Of a stretch of 64,000 nucleotides of DNA, positions 51,252-60,128 are shown in pieces. Within the stretch, counting starts at the first letter, position 1. Every line of letters begins with the position of its first letter. Where the stretch lies: contig NZ_JAEKJT010000007.1 in assembly GCF_017303055.1 (NCBI RefSeq), positions 186,001 to 250,000 on the forward strand, in the 5' to 3' direction. This DNA comes from Halomonas litopenaei (lineage in GTDB: Bacteria; Pseudomonadota; Gammaproteobacteria; Pseudomonadales; Halomonadaceae). The position numbers and the translations under genes were made by a program. The notes beneath the pieces are model-generated. The model did no database searches, had not been told where the DNA came from, and saw nothing but the letters and a program-made list of their open reading frames with translations.

Positions 51252-52140
51252 GGGGCCTTCCCTGTGTCGGTTTCAAGGAGCATGGGGCAGAGGCAACGCG
51301 AGGCACGAAGACACAGGCGCCGTCGACTTCAACAACGCTGAGTGGCTGCTGGTACAGCCGCTCCAGGGCGGCTGGCACCAGCATGGCGTCACTTGGCCCC
51401 CAGCAGGCACTGCCATCGGAATAGAGCAGCAACAGGTGATCACACCAGCGTGCTGCCAGGTTGAGATCATGCAAGCACATCACCACCGTGGCGCCATGGC
51501 TTGCCTGCTCGTGCAGCAGTGACATGGTGCCGACCTGATGATGCAGGTCGAGGTGGTTGGTGGGCTCATCCACCAACCAGATATCCGGGTCCTGCGTCAG
51601 CACTGTCGCCAGACTGACCCGCTGGCGCTCCCCCCCGGACAGGGACGACAACAGTCGCCCCCCCAAGTGAGCGATGTCCAGGCGCTCCAGCGCCTGCCAG
51701 GCGCGTTGGATATCGTCTTCGGACTCGTTGTGCCAGGCGCGCAGGAAGGGATGTCGCCCCATCAAGGCGGTCTCCAGCACCGTAGCGGGAAATTCGTCGT
51801 GGCGTTCCTGAAAGACGACGCCCAGGCGCTGGGCCAAGGAGCGGCGGCGCCAACGAGGGAGGGCCTTGTCGGCCAGCGCCACGCTGCCACTTCTCGGCGA
51901 TTTCAGCCCTGCCAGTGTATGCAGCAGGGTACTCTTGCCGGCCCCGTTGGGCCCGAGGATGCCCCAGCGACTGCCGGGTTCGAACACCATCGACATGGGC
52001 TGGCCGCCCGAGCGCCCCGGCACATCGATGACCAGGTCGGAACAGGCCAGGCCTTTGCCGACATCGCTGTCCGCAGACCTCCCTGCCTCATGTCGCGGAG
52101 CTGACCTGTGGGCCTGTGCAGATGAGTTCGAGGTGGTCAT
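51217..52140 (-). CDS. btuD: Cobalamin ABC transporter ATP-binding protein
   Basis: 307 residues, FecE/BtuD class. Walker A GILGPNGAGKSTLLHTLAGL, Q-loop VVFQERHDEF, signature LSGGERQRVSLA, Walker B IWLVDEPTNHLDL, switch His in LHDLNLAARWCDHLLLL. An N-terminal polar extension of about 30 residues precedes the domain. Nine bases after btuC; GAGGAG before the start. Assigned to B12 by its place between btuBFC and cobOQ. Confidence 0.9.
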   Translation of the reverse strand: MTTSNSSAQAHRSAPRHEAGRSADSDVGKGLACSDLVIDVPGRSGGQPMSMVFEPGSRWGILGPNGAGKSTLLHTLAGLKSPRSGSVALADKALPRWRRRSLAQRLGVVFQERHDEFPATVLETALMGRHPFLRAWHNESEDDIQRAWQALERLDIAHLGGRLLSSLSGGERQRVSLATVLTQDPDIWLVDEPTNHLDLHHQVGTMSLLHEQASHGATVVMCLHDLNLAARWCDHLLLLYSDGSACWGPSDAMLVPAALERLYQQPLSVVEVDGACVFVPRVASAPCSLKPTQGRPHESDDTFITTR

Positions 52141-52149
52141 CAGCGCTCC

Positions 52150-53148
52150 TCAGCCGCGGCTTCGATGCAGCAGATACAGAAAACTCGGGACCCCGACCAG
52201 CGCAGTGATCACCCCGACCGGCAATTGCTGAGGGGCGATCAGGGTGCGCGCCAGGGTGTCTGCCAGCGTCAGCAAGGCGCCACCGGCCAGCAACGAGGCC
52301 GGCAGTATCAGCCGCTGGTCGGCGCCTAAGCGCAGCCTCAACATATGGGGCACCATCAAGCCGACAAAGCCGACCGCACCGGCCGTGGTCACCGCCGTGG
52401 CGGTGGCCAGGCTAGCGCCCAGATACAGTCCCCATTCCAGAGGTCGCACGGCAACACCCAGCGCCAACGCCTGCTGGCCACCACGCGCCAGTACGTTCAG
52501 GGTCCTGCCCAGCGGTACCAGCACGGCTCCGGCCAGCGCGGCCACCACCAGTACCGGCCAGGGACTGCGCGCGTAGGCCATGTCTCCCATCAGCCAATAC
52601 AGCATGCCGGGTAGTTCCTCTACTGGGCTGACCGCCAGCAGGAAGGTGATAATGGCGCCCCAGCCGGACGCAATCACCACCCCCGTCAACAGCAGCCTTG
52701 CCGGCGACCAGCTGCCGCTGCCGTGGGCCAGGCCAAACACCAGCAGAATCGATATCAGGGCACCGCTAAAGGCGGATAGCGACACCAGGGCAGCGCCAAG
52801 ACCGGCCAGCATGGCGCCAAGGGCAGCCACTGACGCGCCTCCCGACAGACCCAGCACATAGGGGTCTGCCAGCGGATTTCGCAACAACACCTGCATCAAG
52901 GCACCCGCCAGCGCCAGCAGCGCGCCAGTCCCGAAGGCCGCCAGGGCACGCGGCAGGCGCAGTTCCCACACCAGCGTGTGGTGCAGGGGGCTACCGTGTC
53001 CGAGCAGGGTCTGCCACAACTCCAGCGGCGACAGCGCGACACTGCCCACCGATACGGCCAGCAGCAAAGCCAGCACACCCACCAGCAGCAAAGCCCACAG
53101 CGGTCGCCGTCGGGAGGTGCGGGAGCTGAGCGTTCTAGCGCCGTTCAC
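52150..53148 (-). CDS. btuC: Cobalamin ABC transporter permease
   Basis: 332 residues of the FecCD/BtuC family with about ten membrane helices. Conserved segments: LRLPRALAAFGTGALLALAGALMQVLLRNPLADPYVLG, TTAGAVGFVGLMVPHMLRLRLGADQRLILPASLLAGGALLTLADTLAR and the C-terminal PQQLPVGVITALVGVPSFLYLLHRS. Its start overlaps the btuF stop by 14 bases. Forms the inner-membrane channel with BtuD. Confidence 0.95.
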   Translation of the reverse strand: MNGARTLSSRTSRRRPLWALLLVGVLALLLAVSVGSVALSPLELWQTLLGHGSPLHHTLVWELRLPRALAAFGTGALLALAGALMQVLLRNPLADPYVLGLSGGASVAALGAMLAGLGAALVSLSAFSGALISILLVFGLAHGSGSWSPARLLLTGVVIASGWGAIITFLLAVSPVEELPGMLYWLMGDMAYARSPWPVLVVAALAGAVLVPLGRTLNVLARGGQQALALGVAVRPLEWGLYLGASLATATAVTTAGAVGFVGLMVPHMLRLRLGADQRLILPASLLAGGALLTLADTLARTLIAPQQLPVGVITALVGVPSFLYLLHRSRG

Positions 53149-54088
53149 GTGCTGTCTCCAGGTGGTCGCACAGCCTGCGTGTTCCCTCGACCAGCCGCGG
53201 CGTGGCCCGCTGCACCAGGTCCGGATTGATGAAGAACAGATTGTCTTGAGCCACCGCGGTCATCTGTGGCCAGGCTCGCCACGCATCCAGCCAGGTGGAA
53301 TCGGCCTTGCCCATGCCTCCGGTAATGATGACCTCCGGGTCCGCCGCCAACACCGCCTCCCGTGAAAGGCGAGGCACCAATGGCGCCTCGCTGGCAAACA
53401 GATTGACGCCGCCACAGAGTGCCAGCGCGCGACTGATCCAGTGTTCGCCGTTGACGGTCATCAGCGGTTTCTCCCATACCTGATAGAAGACCTCGACCGG
53501 CGGCGAGTCACTATAGCGCGCGCTGAGCGACGCCACCGAGTCGCGCAGCTTGCGGGCCGCGGCATCTCCGGTGTCCTGGGTACCGGCCAGGCGGCCGAAG
53601 CGCTCCAGCGTCGAGGCGATGTGCTCGAAGTCCGAGGCGTCCGAGCGGAACACCGGCAGACCGAATGCCTCCAGGCGATCCACCTGCTGGCCGGGATTAC
53701 CCCCGGCCCAGGCCACCACCAGGTCCGGCTCCAGCGCCAGCAGGGCCTCCAGATCAAGGCGGTCGTAGCTGCCTACCTGAGGCAGCTCGCGGGCCGCTTC
53801 TGGATAGTCGCTGAAGCTGACGACACCCACCACCCGCTCTCCTGCTCCCGCGGCGAACAGAAGCTCCGTCACACTGGGCGACAGCGCGACGATGCGCTGG
53901 GCAGGCGACGCCAGACACAGCTCGACCCCGCTATCATCCACCACGCAGCGAGACTGAGCGGCATCGGCAAGCGCCATGGATCCAGGAGCAAGTGCCGTCA
54001 ACGCCAGGCACAGCGCAGCCGGCACCGATGTCAGTCGAGCTCGGTACCCTCTCAGGCCACGCCATTGACATCGACGGCCAACGCTCAC
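53135..54088 (-). CDS. btuF: Periplasmic cobalamin-binding protein
   Basis: 317 residues; signal peptide ending PGSMALAD. Class-III binding-protein fold: RIVALSPSVTELLFAAGAGERVVGVVSFSDYPEAARELPQVGSYDRLDLEALLALEPDLVVAWAGGNP matches BtuF closely, with the second lobe around YQVWEKPLMTVNGEHWIS. The start overlaps the btuB stop by four bases. Delivers B12 from BtuB to BtuCD. Confidence 0.93.
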   Translation of the reverse strand: MSVGRRCQWRGLRGYRARLTSVPAALCLALTALAPGSMALADAAQSRCVVDDSGVELCLASPAQRIVALSPSVTELLFAAGAGERVVGVVSFSDYPEAARELPQVGSYDRLDLEALLALEPDLVVAWAGGNPGQQVDRLEAFGLPVFRSDASDFEHIASTLERFGRLAGTQDTGDAAARKLRDSVASLSARYSDSPPVEVFYQVWEKPLMTVNGEHWISRALALCGGVNLFASEAPLVPRLSREAVLAADPEVIITGGMGKADSTWLDAWRAWPQMTAVAQDNLFFINPDLVQRATPRLVEGTRRLCDHLETARERR

Positions 54089-56037
54089 AGGTTAAACCCG
54101 ACGCTCAGGTAGGCGGCACGGCCCGGGTTCTCGTAGTCCCAGCCACCCTGGAAGGCAGACGCACCGGACGTCGCGTACTCACGGTCGAACACGTTTTCAA
54201 GGGTCAGGTTGGCCTTCCAGTCCGGGGCAAAGGCCCAGCCAGCGCGAAGGTCCAGGGTGCCGTAGCCGGCCAGCCGCTGGTCGTTGTTCACATCGTTGTA
54301 GCGATGGTCCTGGGCGACAAAGGACGCTCCCAGGTTCCAGTCACCCAGCTGGCGATCGGCGTCCACACGCAGGGTCTGGGAAGCACGGCGAATCAGCTGT
54401 TTGCCGGTGTCTCGGTCTTCTGGATCGGTATAGGCCGCGCTGGCCGCCAGGCTCCATTGATCGAGCTCGACACCGGCGGCCAGCTCGACCCCGCGGATAC
54501 GCGCTTCGTTGACGTTAAAGGGGGCAAAGCGGGTACCACGCTGCTCGCTGGCGATCAGGTCATCAACGTTGGTCTGGTAGACGGCCAGGTCCCAGAACCA
54601 CAGGTCGTACTGGCCGCGCAGTCCGAGCTCATAGGTCTCGGAGTCTTCGGGGTCCAGATCACTGTTGCCGTAACCGGGAAAGTACAGCTCGTTGAAGGTG
54701 GGCGCGCGGAAGGCGGTGCCATAGCTGGCACGCAGGGTGTGCGAAGGGTCCAGTTCGTAGCCCAGCGCCAGGTGACCGGTGACTTCTTCACCGAAGGCCT
54801 CATTGTCATCGTGACGAAGCCCCGCCTGCACCGAGAATGGCTGAAAGTCCATCAGCGCCTGGGCAAACACCGCCACATTATCGCGACTGGTCTCTTCGTA
54901 ATCCGTGGTGCTGTCGACCTTGTCTTCCAGGTACTCGGCCCCCGCGACCACTTCATGGGCGCCCAGGCGCACACTGTTGTCCCATCGCAGCGTGCGGGTC
55001 TCGGTGTCGAACATGGTCGTCGTGGCCGGGCCGAAGGCGGTCGGCTCTGCGTGATCTTCCAGTTCGTCCCGCGCTTCACTCAGGGTCAGCCTGGACGACC
55101 AGTCCTCGGTCACGGGCACCTCGGCATAGACTCCGGCCACCTGCTGAACGTAGTCCAAATCGCCGCCCTCGTATTCACTGTTGCCGCTGGCCCGCAGGCC
55201 AAGAAACCCGAGGCGTGTGCCGCTATCGAAGGTGTGCGACAGACTGACCAGGCCCGAGGTGTTGTCATAGCCCTTGTCGTCGCCGCCGTCGCGGATCTCG
55301 GTGCCGTCACTGTCGAGGCGGGTGGCGCTGAGCTGATAGGAAGTGCCACCGTCACGGCCCGACAGGCTGGCCGAGGCCCGCTGCGTATTGAAGGAGCCAC
55401 CGCCGACCTCGATGCTGGGCGTTGGCCCTTGCTCATCGGGGCTGTCGGTAAACAGCTGAACCACTCCACCTACCGCGTCGGCGCCATAAAGCGTGCCCCG
55501 GGGGCCACGCACGACCTCGATACGCTCGAACATGCGCGGCTCGAGATACTGCCAGCCTGGCCCCCCGTTGGTGGCCGAACGCAGGCGAATGCCGTCGATC
55601 ATCATTACGGTGGAAGAGGAACCGGTACCGCGCAGATAGACGCTGGCCTGCTTGCCAAAGCTTCCGTTGGTGGAAATGTCGACCCCGGGCTGGCCACGCA
55701 GCGCCTCGACGATGCTGACCGGATCTCGCCGCTCGAGGGCCTGCTGATCGATGACGCTTACCGAGGACAGCGACTGACTGGCCGTGCGCGGCGCCAGCGT
55801 CGCAGATACGACCACAGGATCAAGCTCGGCTGTGACAGCTTCAGCAGAGGCAGATTCGGCAGAAACAGCGGGGAACGCAGACGCTGTGGAGACGGTAGAC
55901 GTGGACGATTGCGCGTTGGCCTGCCCCACCAGCAACCAGGGGGCGGCGGCAAGTCCAGCGACCATCACGGCATGGCGAGCGGTCAAACGTTGACGACACT
56001 GGACTGACGGAACAGCAGAAGAGCAAGAAGACGACAT
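54085..56037 (-). CDS. btuB: TonB-dependent vitamin B12 outer-membrane receptor
   Basis: 650 residues. Signal peptide (about 1-42, ending GQANAQ), a TonB box region ELDPVVVSATLAPR, plug domain (VIDQQALERRDPVSIVEALRGQPGVDI; GTGSSSTVMMIDGIRLRSAT; RGPRGTLYGADAVGGVVQLF) and a 22-strand barrel ending YLSVGFNL. Slightly longer than E. coli BtuB through a Ser/Ala-rich stretch before the TonB box. Start at MSSSCSS after AAGGGA. Preceded by a cobalamin riboswitch, which supports the ligand. Confidence 0.94.
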   Translation of the reverse strand: MSSSCSSAVPSVQCRQRLTARHAVMVAGLAAAPWLLVGQANAQSSTSTVSTASAFPAVSAESASAEAVTAELDPVVVSATLAPRTASQSLSSVSVIDQQALERRDPVSIVEALRGQPGVDISTNGSFGKQASVYLRGTGSSSTVMMIDGIRLRSATNGGPGWQYLEPRMFERIEVVRGPRGTLYGADAVGGVVQLFTDSPDEQGPTPSIEVGGGSFNTQRASASLSGRDGGTSYQLSATRLDSDGTEIRDGGDDKGYDNTSGLVSLSHTFDSGTRLGFLGLRASGNSEYEGGDLDYVQQVAGVYAEVPVTEDWSSRLTLSEARDELEDHAEPTAFGPATTTMFDTETRTLRWDNSVRLGAHEVVAGAEYLEDKVDSTTDYEETSRDNVAVFAQALMDFQPFSVQAGLRHDDNEAFGEEVTGHLALGYELDPSHTLRASYGTAFRAPTFNELYFPGYGNSDLDPEDSETYELGLRGQYDLWFWDLAVYQTNVDDLIASEQRGTRFAPFNVNEARIRGVELAAGVELDQWSLAASAAYTDPEDRDTGKQLIRRASQTLRVDADRQLGDWNLGASFVAQDHRYNDVNNDQRLAGYGTLDLRAGWAFAPDWKANLTLENVFDREYATSGASAFQGGWDYENPGRAAYLSVGFNL

Positions 56038-56578
56038 CGGTGTATCCCTTGGTGCCGCGCGTCCCCGCACGGCATGAACCCTTGAAGGCCGAGGAGCGGG
56101 AGGGAAACCTGACGTGGCGCTGGCACGCCTGTCGTCGAATCATCGCCGGTCGCTGACGACGATGACCCGGCAGCTCGTCAAGGCATGAGGTCAGCCGAGA
56201 CGCGCCAGCAACAAGAGATGCCGTGCACCGGGACCCCACCGCCCCTTGGCATGGCTCTTCAGGCCGGTCTCCGGGCTTACGAGCAGAACCCTTGTGGCTC
56301 TGGCGCGCTTGCCTTCCCGTGGCCTGTCTAGAGGCAGCACAGTGGCATGATGAAGCACGCTTGACTCGATCACCGTTGCGGGGGCAGCGCCGGGTTCACA
56401 CCGACTTCCCGTTTCACCCCACGTGTCTATTGACGTTCGTGACCCGCGCGCCTTGCGAAGTAAGAAGGCTGACGCCGGGGCCGTCCTGCACGTTGGTTGG
56501 GGCACCTGAGAGTGGACGTAAGCTAGCAACCCGGGTGACGGGCGTCAACGACACAGATCAAGCGGCATGCCCCCAGCA
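56038..56578. other. Leader region of btuB (540 bases)
   Basis: Non-coding; contains the cobalamin riboswitch and about 220 bases between it and the btuB start. Confidence 0.7.
56258..56438 (-). ncRNA. Cobalamin riboswitch
   Basis: On the minus strand the conserved core is plain: GGGTGAAACGGGAAGTCGGTG, then GGCGCTGCCCCCGCAACGGT, and near the 3' side GCCACGGGAAGG and GTAAGCCCGGAGACCGGCCT. These are the hallmark segments of the B12 element that switches off btuB and downstream genes when adenosylcobalamin is plentiful. Expected to control btuBFCD-cobOQ. Confidence 0.95.
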
Positions 56579-56998
56579 TCAAGGAAGGGCACCGGACAGC
56601 GGCATCATTAGACCATGGCGCACCAACGTGACCGAGTCAGCCTGTTGGCAGGCATCCTGGCCAAGCCAGCCCATCAGGTCACGCAGCCGACGCTGTTCGG
56701 GGTCGACGGGCACGATGCCACGCCCGACCTCCTGCACGATCGCGATACGCGGACCAGCCCCCGAGCGCAGCCGCGTGAAGGCGTCGCGCCACTGGCCTTG
56801 CAACTCCTGATCGGAAGCCCTGGGCAACGCCCAGGTCAGCCAGTCCAACCAGTCGCAGACGACCAGCGACTCCGCTGAACCCAGCGCGTCGACGCTGCCG
56901 CTCAACCACTCATGCGCCTTACACCAGCGGGCGCCAGGGTACTGCTCTGCTACTCGCTGGTGCTTGCCACTGTGGGCACCGCCGAGGAAGACGTGCAT
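56579..56998 (-). CDS. CobU-like adenosylcobinamide kinase/guanylyltransferase paralogue, short
   Basis: 139 residues, against about 180 for CobU. P-loop GGAHSGKHQRV at the N-terminus and a C-terminal half with VQEVGRGIVPVDPEQRRLRDLMGWLGQDACQQADSVTLVRHGL, the CobU pattern (E-V-G-x-G-I-V-P, D/A-x-x-A-D-x-V). The region holding the GMP-accepting His of CobU (H-R-x-R-R) is missing: only ARWCKAHEWLSGSV is seen. It overlaps the end of the phosphatase gene by 49 bases. A second, full CobU lies at 58417-58986. Kinase-only activity or a regulatory role is inference. Confidence 0.7.
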   Translation of the reverse strand: MHVFLGGAHSGKHQRVAEQYPGARWCKAHEWLSGSVDALGSAESLVVCDWLDWLTWALPRASDQELQGQWRDAFTRLRSGAGPRIAIVQEVGRGIVPVDPEQRRLRDLMGWLGQDACQQADSVTLVRHGLMMPLSGALP

Positions 56999-57588
56999 GT
57001 GATCTCCCCTGCCTGTCGGGTCAGTGTCCAGCGTCGCCCGGCCGCCTGGCCAACGACGCCCTGCCAGAACGGGACGCCCTCGAACTCACGTCTCAGTTCA
57101 CGGATCACGCCGCCATGGGTGACCACCAGCACTCGCCGGTGCCCCGCCTCGACGGCGGCATCAAAGATCGCATCAAGCGCCAGCGCCAGTCGCTCGCGCA
57201 GATCCTGGGCGGATTCGCCCCCCGGCGGGGCCAGCTCGCCGGCGCTTTCGATCCAGTCGCGGTACACCGGATCATCCTTGAGCTCTTCCCACTGGCGGCC
57301 TTCGAATTCACCAAAGTCATTCTCGCGCAGGCGCCGGTCCAACCGTGGAGCGGGCCAGCCTCGCCCCTCGGCAATATGGGCGAGCGTCTGACAGCAGCGC
57401 GTCAGGTCGCTGGCCACCACCGCGTCAAAGACCTCATCGGCGAGTTCGTCCCGCAGGCGGTCCATATCGCCAAGCGCGTCGGGCATCAGCAGCGGAATAT
57501 CCCGCTGACCTTGATACCGCTTGTCGAGATTCCATTGCGTCAGCCCGTGGCGAACCACCACCAGCTCGAGACGACTATCAGAAGCCAT
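56950..57588 (-). CDS. cobC: Histidine phosphatase, alpha-ribazole-phosphate phosphatase type
   Basis: 212 residues from ATG at 57588 (AAGGAGGAG upstream). Phosphoglycerate-mutase-like fold with catalytic LVVVRHGLTQWNLDKRYQGQ, second-site SDLTRCCQTLAHIA, ENDFGEFEGRQWEELKDD and the second His in VVTHGGVIRELR. In this cluster it should dephosphorylate alpha-ribazole phosphate or cobalamin phosphate at the end of nucleotide-loop assembly. Starts within cobS (49-base overlap). Confidence 0.9.
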   Translation of the reverse strand: MASDSRLELVVVRHGLTQWNLDKRYQGQRDIPLLMPDALGDMDRLRDELADEVFDAVVASDLTRCCQTLAHIAEGRGWPAPRLDRRLRENDFGEFEGRQWEELKDDPVYRDWIESAGELAPPGGESAQDLRERLALALDAIFDAAVEAGHRRVLVVTHGGVIRELRREFEGVPFWQGVVGQAAGRRWTLTRQAGEITCTSSSAVPTVASTSE

Positions 57589-58322
57589 ACTTCTCCTCCT
57601 TCGATGGCGCTGCCCAGCATATCGCCGTTGATACCGCGAAAGGCCTGGATCATCCCGCGACCAAAGCACCAGGTAAAGGCCCCCATGGCCAGCGCCATGC
57701 CCAGCAGCCCGAACAACGGAGCCACCAGCACCAAGGCCAGGCAGGGCAGCAAGGCAAGCGCGAGGTCGCCCCAGTAGAGCCCCTGTTGCCACTGATAGGC
57801 CAGCCCCTGGGGCCGGGCAGCGGGTACGCTGATCAGAAGCGCTACCGCCGCCCCCCGGGACAGGGCGGGCAGTACCACAAGCCCCCACAGTGGTGCCTCC
57901 AGCGCCAGCCAGCACCACAGCAGTGCTCCCTTCCATGCCAGCAGAAACACCAGTGCCAGGATGCCGAAACTGCCCACCTGGGGATCCTTCATGATCTCCC
58001 AGCGACGTTCCAGCGAGGTGTTGCTGCCAAGGGCGTCGGCCAGGTCCATGACACCATCCAGATGCAGCCCGCCGGTCGCGCCGACCCACAGGGTCAGCAG
58101 CAACAGCGCTCTCAGCGGGTCCGGCAAGGCACTGGAGGCAGCCGCCAGCGACGCCATTAGCCCGCCTATGGCGAGCCCCACCAGCGGGTAGCAACGTGCC
58201 GCCCAGCGCCGATTGGCGTCATTCCAGTCGATCGCGATCGGCAGCGGTATCCGGGTCAAAAACTGGATCGCCAGCCCCAGACCCGCCAGCATCGGCGCAC
58301 AGCGTGTTGTCATGTCTTTCAC
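57540..58322 (-). CDS. cobS: Adenosylcobinamide-GDP ribazoletransferase (cobalamin synthase)
   Basis: 260 residues from a GTG at 58322 with AGGAG six bases upstream; an ATG at 58340 has a ribosome site too close. Integral membrane enzyme joining adenosylcobinamide-GDP and alpha-ribazole. Signatures: LAIQFLTRIPLP, RCYPLVGLAIGG, GGLHLDGVMDLADALGS with the Asp-rich active site, MKDPQVGSFGILAL. Several membrane helices follow. Situated between cobU and the phosphatase. Confidence 0.94.
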   Translation of the reverse strand: MKDMTTRCAPMLAGLGLAIQFLTRIPLPIAIDWNDANRRWAARCYPLVGLAIGGLMASLAAASSALPDPLRALLLLTLWVGATGGLHLDGVMDLADALGSNTSLERRWEIMKDPQVGSFGILALVFLLAWKGALLWCWLALEAPLWGLVVLPALSRGAAVALLISVPAARPQGLAYQWQQGLYWGDLALALLPCLALVLVAPLFGLLGMALAMGAFTWCFGRGMIQAFRGINGDMLGSAIEGGEVWLLIVVSSWWWFATG

Positions 58323-58416
58323 CAGATTCTCCTGCCGCATCTTCCTTGCACGCTGTCCTGTCAGAGGTGCGGGCCCAGCCGTCAGGGAGCCACTGTCGCA
58401 TCACTGGTCTTGGCCA

Positions 58417-58986
58417 CTACCTGCCACTACCTGCCACTGCCGGCCACTCAATCATCTGCCCTGCCACCACTTCGATCACCCGGTCGGCCCGACGTGCCAA
58501 CAGCCGATGTAGCCGCTGCAGTTCTCGCACATACCAGCGCACCAGCGCATCCTGGGCAGGTAGCTCCTCATTGAGGTCGTTGGACACCACGACCAAGTGG
58601 ATATCCCGCTGACGCGCATCGGCCAGTACGGCCGCCAGCTCCGCCTGAGCAAGCCGTGCTGCCTGGCGCCTTGGGCCGGGATCGATGCCGTCGGCAAACA
58701 GGCGTTGGCTTGTCCATAGGGTCAGGCAATCCAGCAGGACGCTATCGCCAGGAGCCACGGTACGCCAGGGGTCGAGCAGCTGCAGCGGTGCTTCCAGGGT
58801 GCGCCAGTGGCGATCACGGCGGGCCCGGTGACGGGCCACTCGAGCCGCCATTTCGCGGTCACTGGAGCGAGCCGTCGCCAGATACCAGAGCTGGCTACTG
58901 GGCCTGTCAGCGTGCAGCGCAAGAGCCGCCTGTTCAGCGATACGACTCTTTCCGGAGCGAACGCCTCCCGCGATAAAGACGATCAT
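58417..58986 (-). CDS. cobU: Adenosylcobinamide kinase / adenosylcobinamide-phosphate guanylyltransferase
   Basis: 189 residues from the ATG giving MIVFIAGGVRSGKSRIAEQAAL (P-loop GGVRSGKS). YLATARSSDREMAARVARHRARRDRHWRTLEAP has the guanylylated-His region, LLDCLTLW the Walker B, and VVSNDLNEELPAQDALVRWY the C-terminal motif in an unusual form (usually S-N-E-V-G-x-G-I-V-P). Start and the preceding gene's stop overlap by four bases. Activates adenosylcobinamide for CobS. Confidence 0.92.
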   Translation of the reverse strand: MIVFIAGGVRSGKSRIAEQAALALHADRPSSQLWYLATARSSDREMAARVARHRARRDRHWRTLEAPLQLLDPWRTVAPGDSVLLDCLTLWTSQRLFADGIDPGPRRQAARLAQAELAAVLADARQRDIHLVVVSNDLNEELPAQDALVRWYVRELQRLHRLLARRADRVIEVVAGQMIEWPAVAGSGR

Positions 58987-60128
58987 GCGCCGCTGCCCCA
59001 CCGCTCTGCCTGTGGCGAATCGCGCCACTCTTCCAGCCGCCGTATCAGCAGCTGATTCCCCTGTCGTTGCTGCAATGCCACACGCACCCAGGCACCGTCG
59101 AGGCCAGCGAAGGTGTGGGTGTGACGAACCAAGACGCCATCACGCGCCAGGTGTCTGACGAGGCCTTCACCTTTTGCTCGGGATGGCGCCCCTGGCGGGC
59201 GAAACAGGACAAAGTTGGCTTGGGTCGGCAGGGCGACCAGGCCAAGCCTGCCCAGCGCCGGTGGCAGATAGGCACGCTCGGCCATGACCCAGTCCCGCGT
59301 CCTGCTGGCAAAGTCGGTATCCGCCAGAAGGGCCGGCACCAGAGCACTGGCCAGTCCATTGACGCTCCACGCTGGCTGATGACGCTGCAGGCGTCGACAG
59401 CAGCTCGCTGACGCCACCAGGTAGCCAAGGCGCAGGCCAGCCAGGGCGTAAAATTTGGTCAATGAGCGCAGCAATATCAGCGGCAGCCCCTGGTCCACCA
59501 GCGCCGTCAATGACATTCCAGGGTCGGCAAAGTCGACAAAGGCCTCGTCCACCACCACCAGAGCCCCACGGCGTCTTGCCGCCTCTAGCAATGTCACCAC
59601 GTCCTCGCGGGCCATGCAGGCACCGGTGGGATTGTTGGGCCGACAGAGGAATATCAGATCGACCTTGTCGGCGGAGGCGTCCAGGCGAGACGTCAACCGT
59701 TCGATATCCAGCGGCGCACCCTCGGGATTCAGCTCATATCGCTCGACGGCGATCCCGTTGAGCGCGCAAGCTCGCGCATACTCTCCAAAGGTGGGTTCGA
59801 CGATCAGCGCGCGCCCGCCTCGGTATGCACTGGCCACAAGATGGATGGCTTCGGCGCCGCCATTGGTCAACAGCAACCGATCAGCGCCGAGACCCAACGC
59901 GGCTGCCAAGGCCGCATAGGCCGCGGGGTGGCCAGGATCAGGGTAGTGCCGGACGCTCTCCAGGCTGTCCTTCAGCCAATCGGCCAGCCAATCGGGAGGC
60001 CCCAGGGGGTTGAGACTGGCACTGAGGTCGAGCCGCGGTTCGGTCCCCGCCAGGCCGAGCCGCTGCAGCAACGCCACGCCCTGCCCGCCGTGTTCGGGCC
60101 AGTCCGCCTTCGTCCCTCGCTGATTCAC
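58983..60128 (-). CDS. cobD: L-threonine-O-3-phosphate decarboxylase
   Basis: 381 residues, class-I/II aminotransferase fold with PLP. DLSASLNPLGPPDWL at the N-terminus is the family signature (D-x-S-x-N-x-N-P-x-G); RPNNPTGACM, VVDEAFVDF and the PLP lysine in LRSLTKFYALAGLRLGYLV are intact, with Arg near the C-terminus in GAWVRVALQQ. Makes aminopropanol phosphate for the corrinoid side chain. Named CobC in Pseudomonas denitrificans nomenclature and CobD in Salmonella. Four-base overlaps on both sides. Confidence 0.93.
   Translation of the reverse strand: MNQRGTKADWPEHGGQGVALLQRLGLAGTEPRLDLSASLNPLGPPDWLADWLKDSLESVRHYPDPGHPAAYAALAAALGLGADRLLLTNGGAEAIHLVASAYRGGRALIVEPTFGEYARACALNGIAVERYELNPEGAPLDIERLTSRLDASADKVDLIFLCRPNNPTGACMAREDVVTLLEAARRRGALVVVDEAFVDFADPGMSLTALVDQGLPLILLRSLTKFYALAGLRLGYLVASASCCRRLQRHQPAWSVNGLASALVPALLADTDFASRTRDWVMAERAYLPPALGRLGLVALPTQANFVLFRPPGAPSRAKGEGLVRHLARDGVLVRHTHTFAGLDGAWVRVALQQRQGNQLLIRRLEEWRDSPQAERWGSGA

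Noticed and set aside
53992..56007. 671-codon open frame antisense to btuB
   Set aside because: No protein-like motifs; btuB is clearly coding on the minus strand.
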